The notes under the pieces: model-generated
Told to the model about the DNA's origin: nothing
Seen by the model: the letters and a program-made list of their open reading frames with translations, nothing else
The model's database searches: none
Program-made: the position numbers and the translations under genes
Shown here: positions 32,680 to 41,543 of the stretch, one piece after another
Layout: every line of letters starts with the position of its first letter
How positions within the stretch are numbered: position 1 is the first letter of the stretch
Assembly: GCA_031292035.1 (NCBI GenBank)
Contig: JARLHX010000036.1
Coordinates: 1-53,874, forward strand
Direction of reading: 5' to 3'
Origin: Negativicutes bacterium
GTDB taxonomy: Bacteria; Bacillota_C; Negativicutes; Sporomusales_B; JARLHX01
DNA: 53,874 nucleotides

Positions 32680-33447
32680 TCACTCGGTAAAACGTGGCCA
32701 GCCTATGCCGGCTGCCGCCGGGTGATAGGAGTCATCCTGGCCTGTCCGATTGTACAGGTCATAGGTTTTTAGCAGGAGATCCCGCTGCTGGCGGATGGCG
32801 ATTTTCCCTATCGCAAGCTCCCGTTCGATATTTGTTGCGGCCGCTATATCCGTGGCCGCTTCCTCCTGCACATCGTCCATCATCATCTGCAGCAGCAGCG
32901 CCCGCTGGCTGACCCCGGTCTGGCGCTGCCCCAGGATTCCGTCCTCGCTGATTCCGGCCAGCCGCTGGATTTCCGCGCCGGTCTGCCGCGAATTGCTGCT
33001 CTGCGCCCGGATCACGGCAACCGCATCGAAATTCGCGTTTTCCGCCACCGTCCGCATGGCCGTATTCTGCGCCGCCGTGGCTCGGGCCGACAAGTTTTTG
33101 TCCGTGGCGGCGGCAAAAGCGCTCCACGCCGTGCCGGCGCTCTGCCCGAGGGGACCGGCAGGCGTTATTTGATTAAGCAAGTTTCTGGCTGCCTGCACCG
33201 CCGCAGTTACTTCGCCCTGCGTTGCGGTCGGCAGCAGGCTTGTTTTTTTATTCTCATACAGTTGCAGCGTCTGCAAAGCCGTGGCCACGGCTTTGGCCGT
33301 AACCTCTGCCGACCCGTTCAGCCTGGCGATATCAATGACCTGATCGCCGGGCTTGATCGGCAGCCCCCAGCCCCAGGCGAACGCGGCGCTGAGGCCGAGA
33401 GCGGCAAAGCAAACGGCACTTACCCCCAGCATTCTGATCCATTGCAT
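32680..33447 (-). CDS. VirB5/TrbJ-like conjugation protein, second copy
   Basis: A 255-residue exported protein. A signal peptide (residues 1-24, ALGLSAAFA) precedes PIKPGDQVIDIARLNGSAEVTAKAVATALQTLQLYENK. The mature part is an almost all-helical, Ala/Gln-rich coiled-coil. This fold and the ViDIA start recall TrbJ/VirB5, the minor pilus component, and the other copy at 36.4-37.1 kb (VIDIANINQQNLTYLETVKTVL). The ATG at 33447 follows GGGAGGGTCTGT. It is 22 bases from the TraF-like peptidase gene. Why the operon has two such proteins is unknown. Confidence 0.75.
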   Translation of the reverse strand: MQWIRMLGVSAVCFAALGLSAAFAWGWGLPIKPGDQVIDIARLNGSAEVTAKAVATALQTLQLYENKKTSLLPTATQGEVTAAVQAARNLLNQITPAGPLGQSAGTAWSAFAAATDKNLSARATAAQNTAMRTVAENANFDAVAVIRAQSSNSRQTGAEIQRLAGISEDGILGQRQTGVSQRALLLQMMMDDVQEEAATDIAAATNIERELAIGKIAIRQQRDLLLKTYDLYNRTGQDDSYHPAAAGIGWPRFTE

Positions 33448-33469
33448 ACAGACCCTCCCTTTCTTCGCT

Positions 33470-34033
33470 TTATTCCGGCAGCCACTTTTCCAGCTCCGGC
33501 GGCAGAGTGATCCAGGGGACCACCTTCCTTACGACCTGCGCTTGCACCACCGGGCCGAAATAGCGGCTGTCAAACGATTGTTCCACCTCCCAGGATACGA
33601 GCAGGACGTGCCCGGCCGGCACGGTGAACACCCCGTCCGGGGGAATGGGAAGCGGCAGGCCGTCCGGGTCGGTGCGGAAGATATACGCGGCCTTGTCGCC
33701 GGCCATCAGCCAGGGCAGCTTCCGTTCGTACTCTTCCCCCGGCAGCGCCGCCACCCGTTTCAGGAGATAGGGCGCCGTCGTCCAGCGGCGGCCGTATAAA
33801 TAAGGCCTCGTCGCTTCCGGAGGACTTAGCACCACATAATCACCGGCCGCCAGGGTCTGGTCGGCGGCCGCCAGATAGATGCCGACCGGCGCCGAACGGG
33901 TCCCATTGAAAAACACCAGCTTGAGGCTGGGAATCAGGCCGAAGCTGTACAGCAGGGGGCCGCTGAAAACCGCCAGGATCACCGCGATGACCAAACTTTT
34001 CTGCCAGTTCCACTGTCGCCTTGCTTTGCTCAT
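33470..34033 (-). CDS. traF: TraF-like conjugative signal peptidase (family S26)
   Basis: A 187-residue membrane peptidase. One N-terminal membrane helix (VIAVILAVFSGPLLYSFGL) is followed by the catalytic serine S47 in NGTRSAPVGIYL and the general-base lysine K92 in LLKRVAALPG, the standard S26 Ser/Lys dyad. In RP4 the homologous TraF processes and circularises the TrbC pilin. The pilin gene of this operon lies at 39.9-40.2 kb, so that is the likely substrate. The ATG at 34033 follows GGGGGACGCAGCC. Confidence 0.9.
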   Translation of the reverse strand: MSKARRQWNWQKSLVIAVILAVFSGPLLYSFGLIPSLKLVFFNGTRSAPVGIYLAAADQTLAAGDYVVLSPPEATRPYLYGRRWTTAPYLLKRVAALPGEEYERKLPWLMAGDKAAYIFRTDPDGLPLPIPPDGVFTVPAGHVLLVSWEVEQSFDSRYFGPVVQAQVVRKVVPWITLPPELEKWLPE

Positions 34034-34045
34034 GGCTGCGTCCCC

Positions 34046-35392
34046 CTAAAAACGGACCTGTCCCCTGAAGGCGCCGGCAATATGACCGGGCACCCGCACC
34101 AGGACCAGGAGGAAGCAGCAGCAGGCGGCCAGGATTTTCGCATAGTTGGTGAATTCATAGGCCACCGGCTGCATGGGGGCCACAATGTTGATGATCAGCG
34201 TTATGGCGATGCCGGCGATCAGGATTTTCACGGCCGAGGCGATGAGCGCGCCGACGATGCCGCCGGGAAAGGCTTTGACGCGGGCGAACAGGCCGCCGGT
34301 CAGGCCGAACGGCAGGGCGATCATCGCGGCCATGGCGAGGATGTAAAATTCAACGTTATAGATGACCAGGGCCGCTCCCAGCAGCACGAAGCACAGCAGG
34401 ATCAGAAAGGCCAGGGCCATGCAGGCAAGATAGGTAATATAACTGAGAAAAGCGATGCCGGCATTTTGGGACAGGTAGGTGAACGCCGGCTCAATCACGT
34501 AAACCCCCTTGGCCACCACGTCCCCCGGTTTCGAGAAAAGCTCTCCGGAGGCAGATGCGCCACCGAAGAATTCCGGCATGCCGGTCGAAAACAGGGACGC
34601 GATCACCTCGTCGACAATCTCGGTCCAGTTCAGCAGCAGGAAGAAAATCAGCCCATACTGCAGCAGTCGTCCGACCCATACTTGGCCCGCCAGGGGGCTT
34701 CCTCCAACCGCGTGCCGCAGCGCCAGCCAGGCCAGGTCGATCACGGCCAGGACCCAGAACAGATAGATAGCTTCCTCCTTCAAGTTGGCCAGGCCGTTTT
34801 TGCAGCCTGCGGCAAAAGTGGCAATGGCCTCGTCCAGCGCGGCACCGATTTCGTAAAAGCCGGAAAAATCCCAGTTCAGGTCCCCCGGGCTGGCAAATCC
34901 GGGCTGGCCGTCTAGAATATCGGTTGCCGGAACATTCGTAACCGTCCAGCCCTGGGCTTCCAGATAGGGCAGGGGGTCCTGCAGAGCGTTGTTCAGATAG
35001 TAGCCAAGGTGCAGGTGCGGCCCGGTGGAATAGCCGGTGGAGCCGACATAGCCGAGCGTCTGCCTTTTTGCGACCTGCTGGCCGGGCGTGACGGCGAAGG
35101 CCGCCAGATGCATGTAGACGGTTTCCTGGCCGTTGCCGTGATCGATCAGCACCATATTCCCCCCTCCCTCGTCATACGCCGTATATTCAACCGTTCCAGC
35201 CTGCACGGCCGGCACCGGCGTACCGTAATCGAGGCCAAAATCCACGCCGCCATGAAACTTCCATTCCAAAAGAAGCGGATGAAACCGCCAGCCGTATGGG
35301 CTGGTAATCTCCCAGGTGTCGGCCAGGGCGAGCGCGGGCACAAGCCAGAAACAAAGGACTGCGAGGCCGAGCAGCAGCCGCTTTTTGTTCAT
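34046..35392 (-). CDS. Fusion of M23 peptidoglycan endopeptidase with a VirB6/TrbL-like channel protein
   Basis: A 448-residue two-part protein. After a signal-like helix (residues 5-24) an M23/LytM domain has all zinc and catalytic residues: H47-x3-D51, H95 and H126-x-H128 (GPHLHLG). From about residue 205 onward there are six or so membrane segments with the TrbL/VirB6 pattern (ALVIYNVEFYILAMAAMIALPFGL closely resembles the paralogue's VNIEFYLTAALSVILLPFGM). VirB6/TrbL forms part of the inner-membrane channel of type IV secretion systems; wall cutting is normally done by a separate VirB1-type protein. The start overlaps the upstream trbL stop by 4 bases (ATGA), so the two are translated in concert. 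No frameshift or stop separates the parts. Confidence 0.88.
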   Translation of the reverse strand: MNKKRLLLGLAVLCFWLVPALALADTWEITSPYGWRFHPLLLEWKFHGGVDFGLDYGTPVPAVQAGTVEYTAYDEGGGNMVLIDHGNGQETVYMHLAAFAVTPGQQVAKRQTLGYVGSTGYSTGPHLHLGYYLNNALQDPLPYLEAQGWTVTNVPATDILDGQPGFASPGDLNWDFSGFYEIGAALDEAIATFAAGCKNGLANLKEEAIYLFWVLAVIDLAWLALRHAVGGSPLAGQVWVGRLLQYGLIFFLLLNWTEIVDEVIASLFSTGMPEFFGGASASGELFSKPGDVVAKGVYVIEPAFTYLSQNAGIAFLSYITYLACMALAFLILLCFVLLGAALVIYNVEFYILAMAAMIALPFGLTGGLFARVKAFPGGIVGALIASAVKILIAGIAITLIINIVAPMQPVAYEFTNYAKILAACCCFLLVLVRVPGHIAGAFRGQVRF

Positions 35393-36381
35393 TGCCGGAA
35401 CATGGTCCCGATACTTCTCAATGATCTTGCCGTGTAACTTCCGGCTTTGCCCATAGCTGCCCTACCTCCCTGTTTCGTCATAGTCCAGGTGCTTTGCCTC
35501 ATCCCCCGCGTCGCGCCCCAGGCGGTCCTGGCCGTCCCGGCCGCGGCACCGCCGGCAGCGGCGGCAGCCATCGGGGCGCCGCTGTCATATGACGGCGCAC
35601 CATAAATCATGCCGCTGACCAGTCCCGGAATCTGCAAGCACATGATGCACCAGACCGCCACACCGACCACGGCCTTGACGAGGTCCAGCGGCGGCGTATC
35701 CGCGCCGAGCGCTGTATTCCAGGAGCTGAAGATGGCGGACCCCAGCCCGAGCAGAAAGGTGATCACCATATATTTGGCCCCAAAGCTGAACATGGCCGAC
35801 ACCACATTGTCAAACAGAAACTTCAGATAGGGGATCATGCCGAACGGCAGCAAAATCACCGACAGCGCGGCCGTCAGGTAGAATTCGATGTTCACCAGGA
35901 AAACCGTTATGGCAATGTAGGCAAAGGCCGCGATGATCGCCAGGCACATCGCCAACTTTACCAGCATCAGAAAGAACGATCCGGTAAGCGCCGCCGTCCA
36001 GACGCCGGCCAGCACTTCTTTGGTCAGGACGAAGCCGTGCATGAGAATTTCTGAGGGGCGCACCGCCTGTGAATAATTGCTGGCCACCGGGCCGGCCACT
36101 TCAAAGGACTTGAAAATAAGGTGGATGGAGATTTCTTCCCAATTTGTGACCAGGAAGATGAAAGCGCCGATTTTCAGTACGGTGATGACGGTTTTCTGCC
36201 ACGACCCGCTGCCAAAAATTTGCCCCTGCGTGACCATCTGCAGGCAAATCAGAATGATCCCCAACACCCATACTAGAAACAACGCTTCGGGCAGCAGGTA
36301 GTTCAGGCCGGCCAAACACTGATCCTGAAAATAGGTCAGTAAATCATTGAGAAAATCATTGGAAGTAAGCGACGTGCTCAT
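35389..36381 (-). CDS. trbL: TrbL/VirB6-like conjugation channel protein
   Basis: A 330-residue polytopic membrane protein with about six helices (residues ~25-260). FLVNIEFYLTAALSVILLPFGMIPYLKFLFDN is the family's conserved region. The C-terminal ~70 residues are Gly/Ala-rich and basic, as in TrbL. It should form the inner-membrane part of the channel. Its ATG overlaps the stop of trbJ (ATGA), and its own stop overlaps the start of the M23 fusion gene. It is the fusion-free paralogue of that protein. Confidence 0.88.
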   Translation of the reverse strand: MSTSLTSNDFLNDLLTYFQDQCLAGLNYLLPEALFLVWVLGIILICLQMVTQGQIFGSGSWQKTVITVLKIGAFIFLVTNWEEISIHLIFKSFEVAGPVASNYSQAVRPSEILMHGFVLTKEVLAGVWTAALTGSFFLMLVKLAMCLAIIAAFAYIAITVFLVNIEFYLTAALSVILLPFGMIPYLKFLFDNVVSAMFSFGAKYMVITFLLGLGSAIFSSWNTALGADTPPLDLVKAVVGVAVWCIMCLQIPGLVSGMIYGAPSYDSGAPMAAAAAGGAAAGTARTAWGATRGMRQSTWTMTKQGGRAAMGKAGSYTARSLRSIGTMFRQ

Positions 36382-37112
36382 CTGACGCTAGTGTCCATAT
36401 TCAGAGTTGCGTCTGCCGCCTTCTTGCCTTGGGCAGCAGCCAGTGCGTCCAGCTGATTCAGCCGCTCATAATACGCGATCCGCGCCGAAGCTTCAGCGGC
36501 CCGGATGATATTCTGCTGCTGCAAAAGCTTGGCCTGTTCCGCGAGCAGCATATTATTGATCTGGGCGGACTGCTTTTGCCCTTCTGCCGATGCGTTTAGC
36601 GTCATTAAATTATCCAGGTTGGCTTTGGTCTGATCCAGATTGGCAATGGCCGCTTTCACCACCTGAAAGCTGTCATAATTGGCCGCATCCAGCGCGGCAA
36701 TCGTGGTCGTGTTGACGGCACCTGCCGTGGAAGTCTTGAAGTTGTCGGCCGTAATGGTGCCGGCCGGTTTGAAGGTCGAAGCCCAAATACTATCCAGAGG
36801 CTTTTGCGGATTTAAAATCCCGGTGGTCTTCGCCAGGCTTGTCTGAATTGCATTGACTTCCTGATTCAAAATCGACTGGTAGCTGGTGAGCGTTCTAGAC
36901 GGTAAGGTTTTCAGTTCCTGCAGTTGCAGCGTGATTTGCTGCGCCGTATTCAGTACCGTTTTTACTGTTTCCAGATACGTCAGATTTTGCTGATTGATAT
37001 TGGCGATATCAATGACAGGAATGGCCGCTTCCGATTCCGGCAGCGTCGCCAATGGCAAGGCTAACACCAGTCCCAAAACAACAGCAGCAAACAAGTACGC
37101 TTTTTTTCTCAC
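36378..37112 (-). CDS. trbJ: TrbJ/VirB5-like conjugation protein
   Basis: A 244-residue exported protein. A signal peptide (about residues 1-29, ending ESEAA) precedes IPVIDIANINQQNLTYLETVKTVLNTAQQ, a typical TrbJ start. The rest is long helical coiled-coil rich in Gln and Ala. It probably sits in the periplasm or at the pilus tip. The start is GTG at 37112 with GGAGGG upstream. It lies between trbE and trbL, the same order as in RP4. Confidence 0.87.
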   Translation of the reverse strand: MRKKAYLFAAVVLGLVLALPLATLPESEAAIPVIDIANINQQNLTYLETVKTVLNTAQQITLQLQELKTLPSRTLTSYQSILNQEVNAIQTSLAKTTGILNPQKPLDSIWASTFKPAGTITADNFKTSTAGAVNTTTIAALDAANYDSFQVVKAAIANLDQTKANLDNLMTLNASAEGQKQSAQINNMLLAEQAKLLQQQNIIRAAEASARIAYYERLNQLDALAAAQGKKAADATLNMDTSVR

Positions 37113-37124
37113 GTTGGATCCCTC

Positions 37125-39602
37125 CTATCCATTCACCATTTGCTCAGGCTGAACTCCTTTATAGGAAAGCCAGTGCTGTACGAATTCCTTTTTCGGAAAC
37201 TCGCGCAAGATTTCGGTAATCTTCGCCTGATCTTCCTTGCTGGTGGCCGCAAGGATGGCTAATTCCGCAGGCTGCAGCGCCAGCTGGAATTTGCGGAAAC
37301 GACCAGCCTGACTGAAATAATAATCATGTTTGGGCCGGGCTTCCTGAATAATCTTGATCTGGGCATCATTGAGACCGAACAGCTTGTACAGGCGCAAATT
37401 GGTTTCATTGGCGGCGTTGAGGTTCGGCAAAAAGATTTTCGTCGGGCAATTGTTGAGGATGGTGTCAGTAAACTCCGGGTTTACCGCAATATCGGAAAGA
37501 TTTTGGGTGGCAATAATAATGCCGCAGTTTTTTTTGCGCATGTCCTTGAAATACTCCCTGATCTTGGCCGCAAACACCGGGTTTTTCAGATAAAACCAAT
37601 ATTCATCCAACACGATAATTGCCGGCGGCCACGGTTCGCCGTCAGCTGGTTTTTCTCTTAGTTGCCCTTCAATGCGGTGGAATAAGTAATCGAGCGTTGG
37701 CGGCACGATGGATGGAATACTCATCAGAGTTTCCATTTCAAAGACCTGCCAGTTGCCTTCACCGAACCGGTCCTGGTTGTTGTCGAACAGTTTGCCGAAA
37801 CTGCCTTCTCTGGTGAGCGGCAACAGCGTTTGCCGGATCTCGCCGTCCTGGACGATATTGGAGAAAACGCTCAGGGTCCGCTGTTCGGACGGCAATTCGG
37901 CCAGAGAGCATAACGCCTTCCAAACCAGGTCTTTCGATGCCGGACCAACCGGATAATTTTCCATTTTCAGATAGTTGTTGATCCACTCGGCAGCCCAGGT
38001 CCGTTCCTCTTCTCTATCAATTCCGGCCAGCGGCTGAAACGACAGTTCGTCCGCCTCCTGCCCCAGGTTGTAAAAATTGCCGCCGACCGCGGCCGTAATC
38101 GCCCGGCTGGACGCGCTTTTGTCAAAGATAAACAGCCGCGCGCCCGGATATTTGGTAAAATAGGCTTCGATCGTATTGAGCAGCACCGACTTGCCGGCCC
38201 CTGTCGGCCCGACCACCATCGCGTGCCCTACATCCTGATCATGCAGCACCAGCCGGAAAGGAATGCTGTTTTCCGTATCGCAGTATAACAGCGGCGGCCC
38301 GCCAAGGTGCTTATTTCCCGTATCGCCCGGCCAGATATCGCTGCCCGGCGCCATATGCGCCATATTCACGGTGGAAACCATTGCCCGGCGTACATTGTGG
38401 TAAAACATTCCCGGCAGGGAGCCGAACCAGGCTTCCACCGAATTTGCGCCTTCCACCGCAGCCGTAAAACCATGCCGGTTGATGATTTTTTTCACCTCTC
38501 CGGCTTTGCTGATCGCTCTTTCCTCATCCTCATCGGCCACGACTACCGTCAGGGTATAGTGGCCAAAGCCGACCTCATCCTGATCCAGATACACCACCCC
38601 TTCGGCAATCAAACCGGCATTCTCGATGGCCGTCTGATCCAGCTTTGGCGTTTCTTTTTTGCTGATTTCCTCATAAAACATTTGCCAGAAAGTCTTTTGT
38701 TTTTGATCCCATTTTTGCTCCATGCTTTTCATCATATTGCGAGCATCGAGCTTGTCGAGAAACTGCAGCCGGACCACATAGCGGTATTCAAAGTTCAGGT
38801 TATTGATTTCATCCAGCATACCCGGATCGGTCTTATTCGAATAATCGCGGATACTGACAATCCGCAGGTGTTTTGACCCCAGCCGGGGATTCCACTGTCC
38901 GGATAAATCCGCATCGTACAAATAGTAATCAAGCGGCATGGGCGGATCAGGCATTTTTACCGGGTGATAAGTGTCCGATACAGTTGAGTGCAGATAGGTC
39001 AACGTCTCATTGGGCGAGAGAAGGCGGCAATCCGGAAAAACCGATTGAAGTAAGCTGTAGATGGTCTCGACCTGCTGCGAGAAAAAGGAAAAATAATCGG
39101 CCAATTCTTTTTCCGCCGTTTTCCGGTTACTCTCGGTGCTGCTGGTGATGAAGAACGCTTTCATTCTGTTGAGGATGTTCTCAACCTCAGAGGTAAACGA
39201 ATTATAGTAAAAGGTAAAGTAATACTCATTTTCATAATGCACACCGGAAGAAAAATAGGTTTGCCGCCCTTTTTCCAGCAGCCGCATCACCGGCGCAGGG
39301 TAGGCAGCGGACAAATACGCTGCGCTTTTGCGGCGTTGCGCTTCCATCCATACGGCCCAGCCATTACCGAAACGGCGGAAAATATTGTTCAATTGGGCGG
39401 TCTGATACGTGAGTTCCTCGTAAGTTGCGGACTCCAAATCCGGAGGACGATAAGAAAAAGTCAATTGCAAAGAACCGTCCTTATTGAACACCAGACTGTC
39501 TCTGGTGATGAACTGCCAGGGGATGGTATACATCAACCGGTCCTTTTCCTCCTTATAAGTGTCTGCCCGCCAGAAATCCCTTTGCAAATCGAATTTCGCC
39601 AA
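37125..39602 (-). CDS. trbE: TrbE/VirB4 conjugation ATPase
   Basis: A full-length 825-residue ATPase that powers pilus assembly and substrate transfer at the inner membrane. Walker A VVGPTGAGKS is at about residues 463-472 and Walker B AIIVLDEYWFYL at 661-672. Both fit the VirB4 family, as do the ATQNLSD and NCPTKIFLPN motifs. The start is probably TTG at 39602, with GGGAGC close upstream, because the next ATG would remove conserved residues. It follows trbD with a 12-base gap. Confidence 0.95.
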   Translation of the reverse strand: MAKFDLQRDFWRADTYKEEKDRLMYTIPWQFITRDSLVFNKDGSLQLTFSYRPPDLESATYEELTYQTAQLNNIFRRFGNGWAVWMEAQRRKSAAYLSAAYPAPVMRLLEKGRQTYFSSGVHYENEYYFTFYYNSFTSEVENILNRMKAFFITSSTESNRKTAEKELADYFSFFSQQVETIYSLLQSVFPDCRLLSPNETLTYLHSTVSDTYHPVKMPDPPMPLDYYLYDADLSGQWNPRLGSKHLRIVSIRDYSNKTDPGMLDEINNLNFEYRYVVRLQFLDKLDARNMMKSMEQKWDQKQKTFWQMFYEEISKKETPKLDQTAIENAGLIAEGVVYLDQDEVGFGHYTLTVVVADEDEERAISKAGEVKKIINRHGFTAAVEGANSVEAWFGSLPGMFYHNVRRAMVSTVNMAHMAPGSDIWPGDTGNKHLGGPPLLYCDTENSIPFRLVLHDQDVGHAMVVGPTGAGKSVLLNTIEAYFTKYPGARLFIFDKSASSRAITAAVGGNFYNLGQEADELSFQPLAGIDREEERTWAAEWINNYLKMENYPVGPASKDLVWKALCSLAELPSEQRTLSVFSNIVQDGEIRQTLLPLTREGSFGKLFDNNQDRFGEGNWQVFEMETLMSIPSIVPPTLDYLFHRIEGQLREKPADGEPWPPAIIVLDEYWFYLKNPVFAAKIREYFKDMRKKNCGIIIATQNLSDIAVNPEFTDTILNNCPTKIFLPNLNAANETNLRLYKLFGLNDAQIKIIQEARPKHDYYFSQAGRFRKFQLALQPAELAILAATSKEDQAKITEILREFPKKEFVQHWLSYKGVQPEQMVNG

Positions 39603-39614
39603 AAAGCTCCCTCC

Positions 39615-39884
39615 CTATACCCAGTAATATTTCCTGGTACGATTGTACCGGAAAAAGATTTCATAAAAGAAAGGTTCCCGTTTGCCAAGATACACAAGGA
39701 TAAAATGAGCCACCACCGTGAACGCCAGGAAGTACCAGAAATGAAAAATCATGATCATGAGGATAGCCAGCAGCAAATTCAAGATAAACAGGTCGCGGGG
39801 AACGCCGGCCCAAAAGATAGGTTGGGTAAGACCCTGAATGACCCGTCCGTCTAAAATGGAAATCTCCCGTTCGGTATCTTCCAT
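39615..39884 (-). CDS. trbD: TrbD/VirB3-like conjugation protein
   Basis: An 89-residue inner-membrane protein. Two adjacent hydrophobic segments (DLFILNLLLAILMIMIF and WYFLAFTVVAHFILVYLG) are followed by REPFFYEIFFRYNRTRKYYW, which is diagnostic for VirB3. It supports VirB4 function. The ATG at 39884 lies 1 base after the pilin stop and follows GGGAGGG. Confidence 0.9.
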   Translation of the reverse strand: MEDTEREISILDGRVIQGLTQPIFWAGVPRDLFILNLLLAILMIMIFHFWYFLAFTVVAHFILVYLGKREPFFYEIFFRYNRTRKYYWV

Positions 39885-39885
39885 A

Positions 39886-40227
39886 TCAGATCCCTCCCAA
39901 CAGAATGCCGGTTGCACTGCCGCCGGAATCCGACGTCATCCAGGACATCAGAGTGGGCGCTGTCAGGGCAATGGAAACTACCAGGATAATCACAATGAAT
40001 TTCTTCGTCCCATCACCGGCATGTCCGGAAAGAAGCGAGAAGGCAGCCCCTACAATCCCCAAAATACCAAGTGTAGTAGGTAAAGGCCCGGTGAACTCTT
40101 GCGCCAGAGATTTTAAAAAGGCATCCCAGGGCCAAGTCCGCGACGTTCCCCCGACGCTCGCTTCCGCAATGCCGATAAATACATTCAAGGCAAAAAATAC
40201 GGCCGGATAGGCTTGCCATTTTTTCAT
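39886..40227 (-). CDS. trbC: TrbC/VirB2-like pilin precursor
   Basis: A 113-residue pilin precursor. A leader helix (AYPAVFFALNVFIGIAEASVGG) precedes the mature region with two hydrophobic stretches (TTLGILGIVGAAFSLLSG and KFIVIILVVSIALTAPTLMSW). This is the VirB2/TrbC pattern, with a polar loop GHAGDGTKK between. It should be cut by the leader peptidase and perhaps circularised by the TraF-like protease of this operon. The ATG at 40227 has GAGGTG about 9 bases upstream. The gene overlaps the end of trbB by a few bases of coding context. Confidence 0.87.
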   Translation of the reverse strand: MKKWQAYPAVFFALNVFIGIAEASVGGTSRTWPWDAFLKSLAQEFTGPLPTTLGILGIVGAAFSLLSGHAGDGTKKFIVIILVVSIALTAPTLMSWMTSDSGGSATGILLGGI

Positions 40228-40232
40228 TTCCG

Positions 40233-41228
40233 CTACACCTCGACTTTCTTGTAAATATATTGTTCCTGCCCACGATCCCAACCTTGAACTTCGATCATTT
40301 CATTCACCTTCCGTATGTCCCCCCCTTTGCCATCTTCTACATAGGCCAGAGCAATCACGACATGAATTGCCTTGGCAATTAGCTGGCGGAAATCGCCATT
40401 CGGTTTATCCTCTTGGATCAATAGTTCCAGACGTTCGAGCGCTTGCAGAGCAGAATCCGCATGAGTAGTGGATATCCCCCCCGGATGGCCGGTATTGAGT
40501 GCTTTTAAGAGGGTAAGCGCGGCACCGTCCCTGACCTCCCCCACAATAATCCGTGTCGGTGAAAGACGCATGCTGATATATAAAAGCTTATTCGTGTTCA
40601 CACATTTCGCCGGATCGTCATGCTCCACCGTAACCATCGGCCACTGATCACGGGACCTGCACTGCAATTCCGGCGTGTCTTCCAGAATGACAATGCGGTG
40701 ATGAGGATGAATATTAGATATAGCGGCAAGCAAGGCATTGGTGAACGTCGTTTTGCCGGAGCCGGTGGAACCGGCCACCAAAACATTCCTGCGTTTCTTG
40801 ATCATGTCGATAAGATAATCCCGTTCCCCTGGCGTAATGACCCCCTGAGATACATAGTCATCCAGGGTGAAAATGTGAATTGTATGTTTGCGGATCATCA
40901 GGGACGGTTGCCGGACCAGCGGCGGCAGGACAATCTGCAAGCGGCACTTGATTCCTTTCAGGACGGCTTCAACGGCCAGGTGCGGGTTCAGGGTATGAAC
41001 CATTTTGCGGTTCATGCCGCTGATCAGTTCTATGGCCAGCAAGGTTTTCTTCGGGTCAACGGCGATTTCGGTGCATACCCGCCCCCGGCTGAGATAGTTC
41101 ACCCAGAGAAGGGTATCAGGATTGATGTAGACCTCCACCGTGTCGGGGTCGACGATGAACTTGATAATTTCCGGTCCCAGCGCCGTATACAGGGCATTAT
41201 GGATTTCCACTCGCTTGTCATCAGTCAT
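40233..41228 (-). CDS. trbB: TrbB/VirB11 conjugation ATPase
   Basis: A 331-residue hexameric ATPase that works with VirB4 in pilus assembly. Walker A GSTGSGKT is at residues 153-160; the Asp box (VILEDTPELQ), Walker B (TRIIVGEVRDGAALTLL) and His box (GHPGGISTTHADSA) follow. I placed the start at the ATG at 41228 because GGGAG lies just upstream and it overlaps the stop of the preceding small gene (ATGA). A longer open frame up to 41540 is an artefact of the high-GC region. Confidence 0.95.
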   Translation of the reverse strand: MTDDKRVEIHNALYTALGPEIIKFIVDPDTVEVYINPDTLLWVNYLSRGRVCTEIAVDPKKTLLAIELISGMNRKMVHTLNPHLAVEAVLKGIKCRLQIVLPPLVRQPSLMIRKHTIHIFTLDDYVSQGVITPGERDYLIDMIKKRRNVLVAGSTGSGKTTFTNALLAAISNIHPHHRIVILEDTPELQCRSRDQWPMVTVEHDDPAKCVNTNKLLYISMRLSPTRIIVGEVRDGAALTLLKALNTGHPGGISTTHADSALQALERLELLIQEDKPNGDFRQLIAKAIHVVIALAYVEDGKGGDIRKVNEMIEVQGWDRGQEQYIYKKVEV

Positions 41229-41512
41229 TCTTGCTCCCGTGGGGCCCCGGCCGCGGCCCTGCAGGTGGCCCCGGCAGTCCGGAACTGTTCCGCCAGTTCC
41301 GGACGTTCCCGCATGGCCTCCATCGCATGCAGCATGCAGCCGATGTGCAGTTCCTCCCTGTCCAGACCAAACCGGCAGGTTTCCAGACTGATGCCGGCCC
41401 TGGTCCGGTCCTCGTTCCTCTTTTTCCGCCACTCCTGGGCAATAAGCGCATTTAATTTGGCAACTACACTTCTGGCCCGGGCCAATTTTCCTTGGGTGGT
41501 CTTGACATTCAT
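41225..41512 (-). CDS. Small hypothetical protein between trbI and trbB
   Basis: A 95-residue soluble, charged and mostly helical protein (KLARARSVVAKLNALIAQEWRKKRNEDRTRAG, then EELHIGCMLHAMEAM). I do not recognise it. The ATG at 41512 follows AAGGAG, and the stop overlaps the trbB start by 4 bases, so it is a genuine operon member. It may be an accessory or regulatory factor of this T4SS type. Confidence 0.75.
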   Translation of the reverse strand: MNVKTTQGKLARARSVVAKLNALIAQEWRKKRNEDRTRAGISLETCRFGLDREELHIGCMLHAMEAMRERPELAEQFRTAGATCRAAAGAPREQE

Positions 41513-41543
41513 AAACGCCAGCTCCTTTTTGAAAATTCACAGA

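Noticed and set aside
40233..41540. Extended trbB frame starting at 41540
   Set aside because: The extra 104 residues overlap a real small gene (41225-41512) and lack VirB11 similarity; the coupled ATG at 41228 is better.
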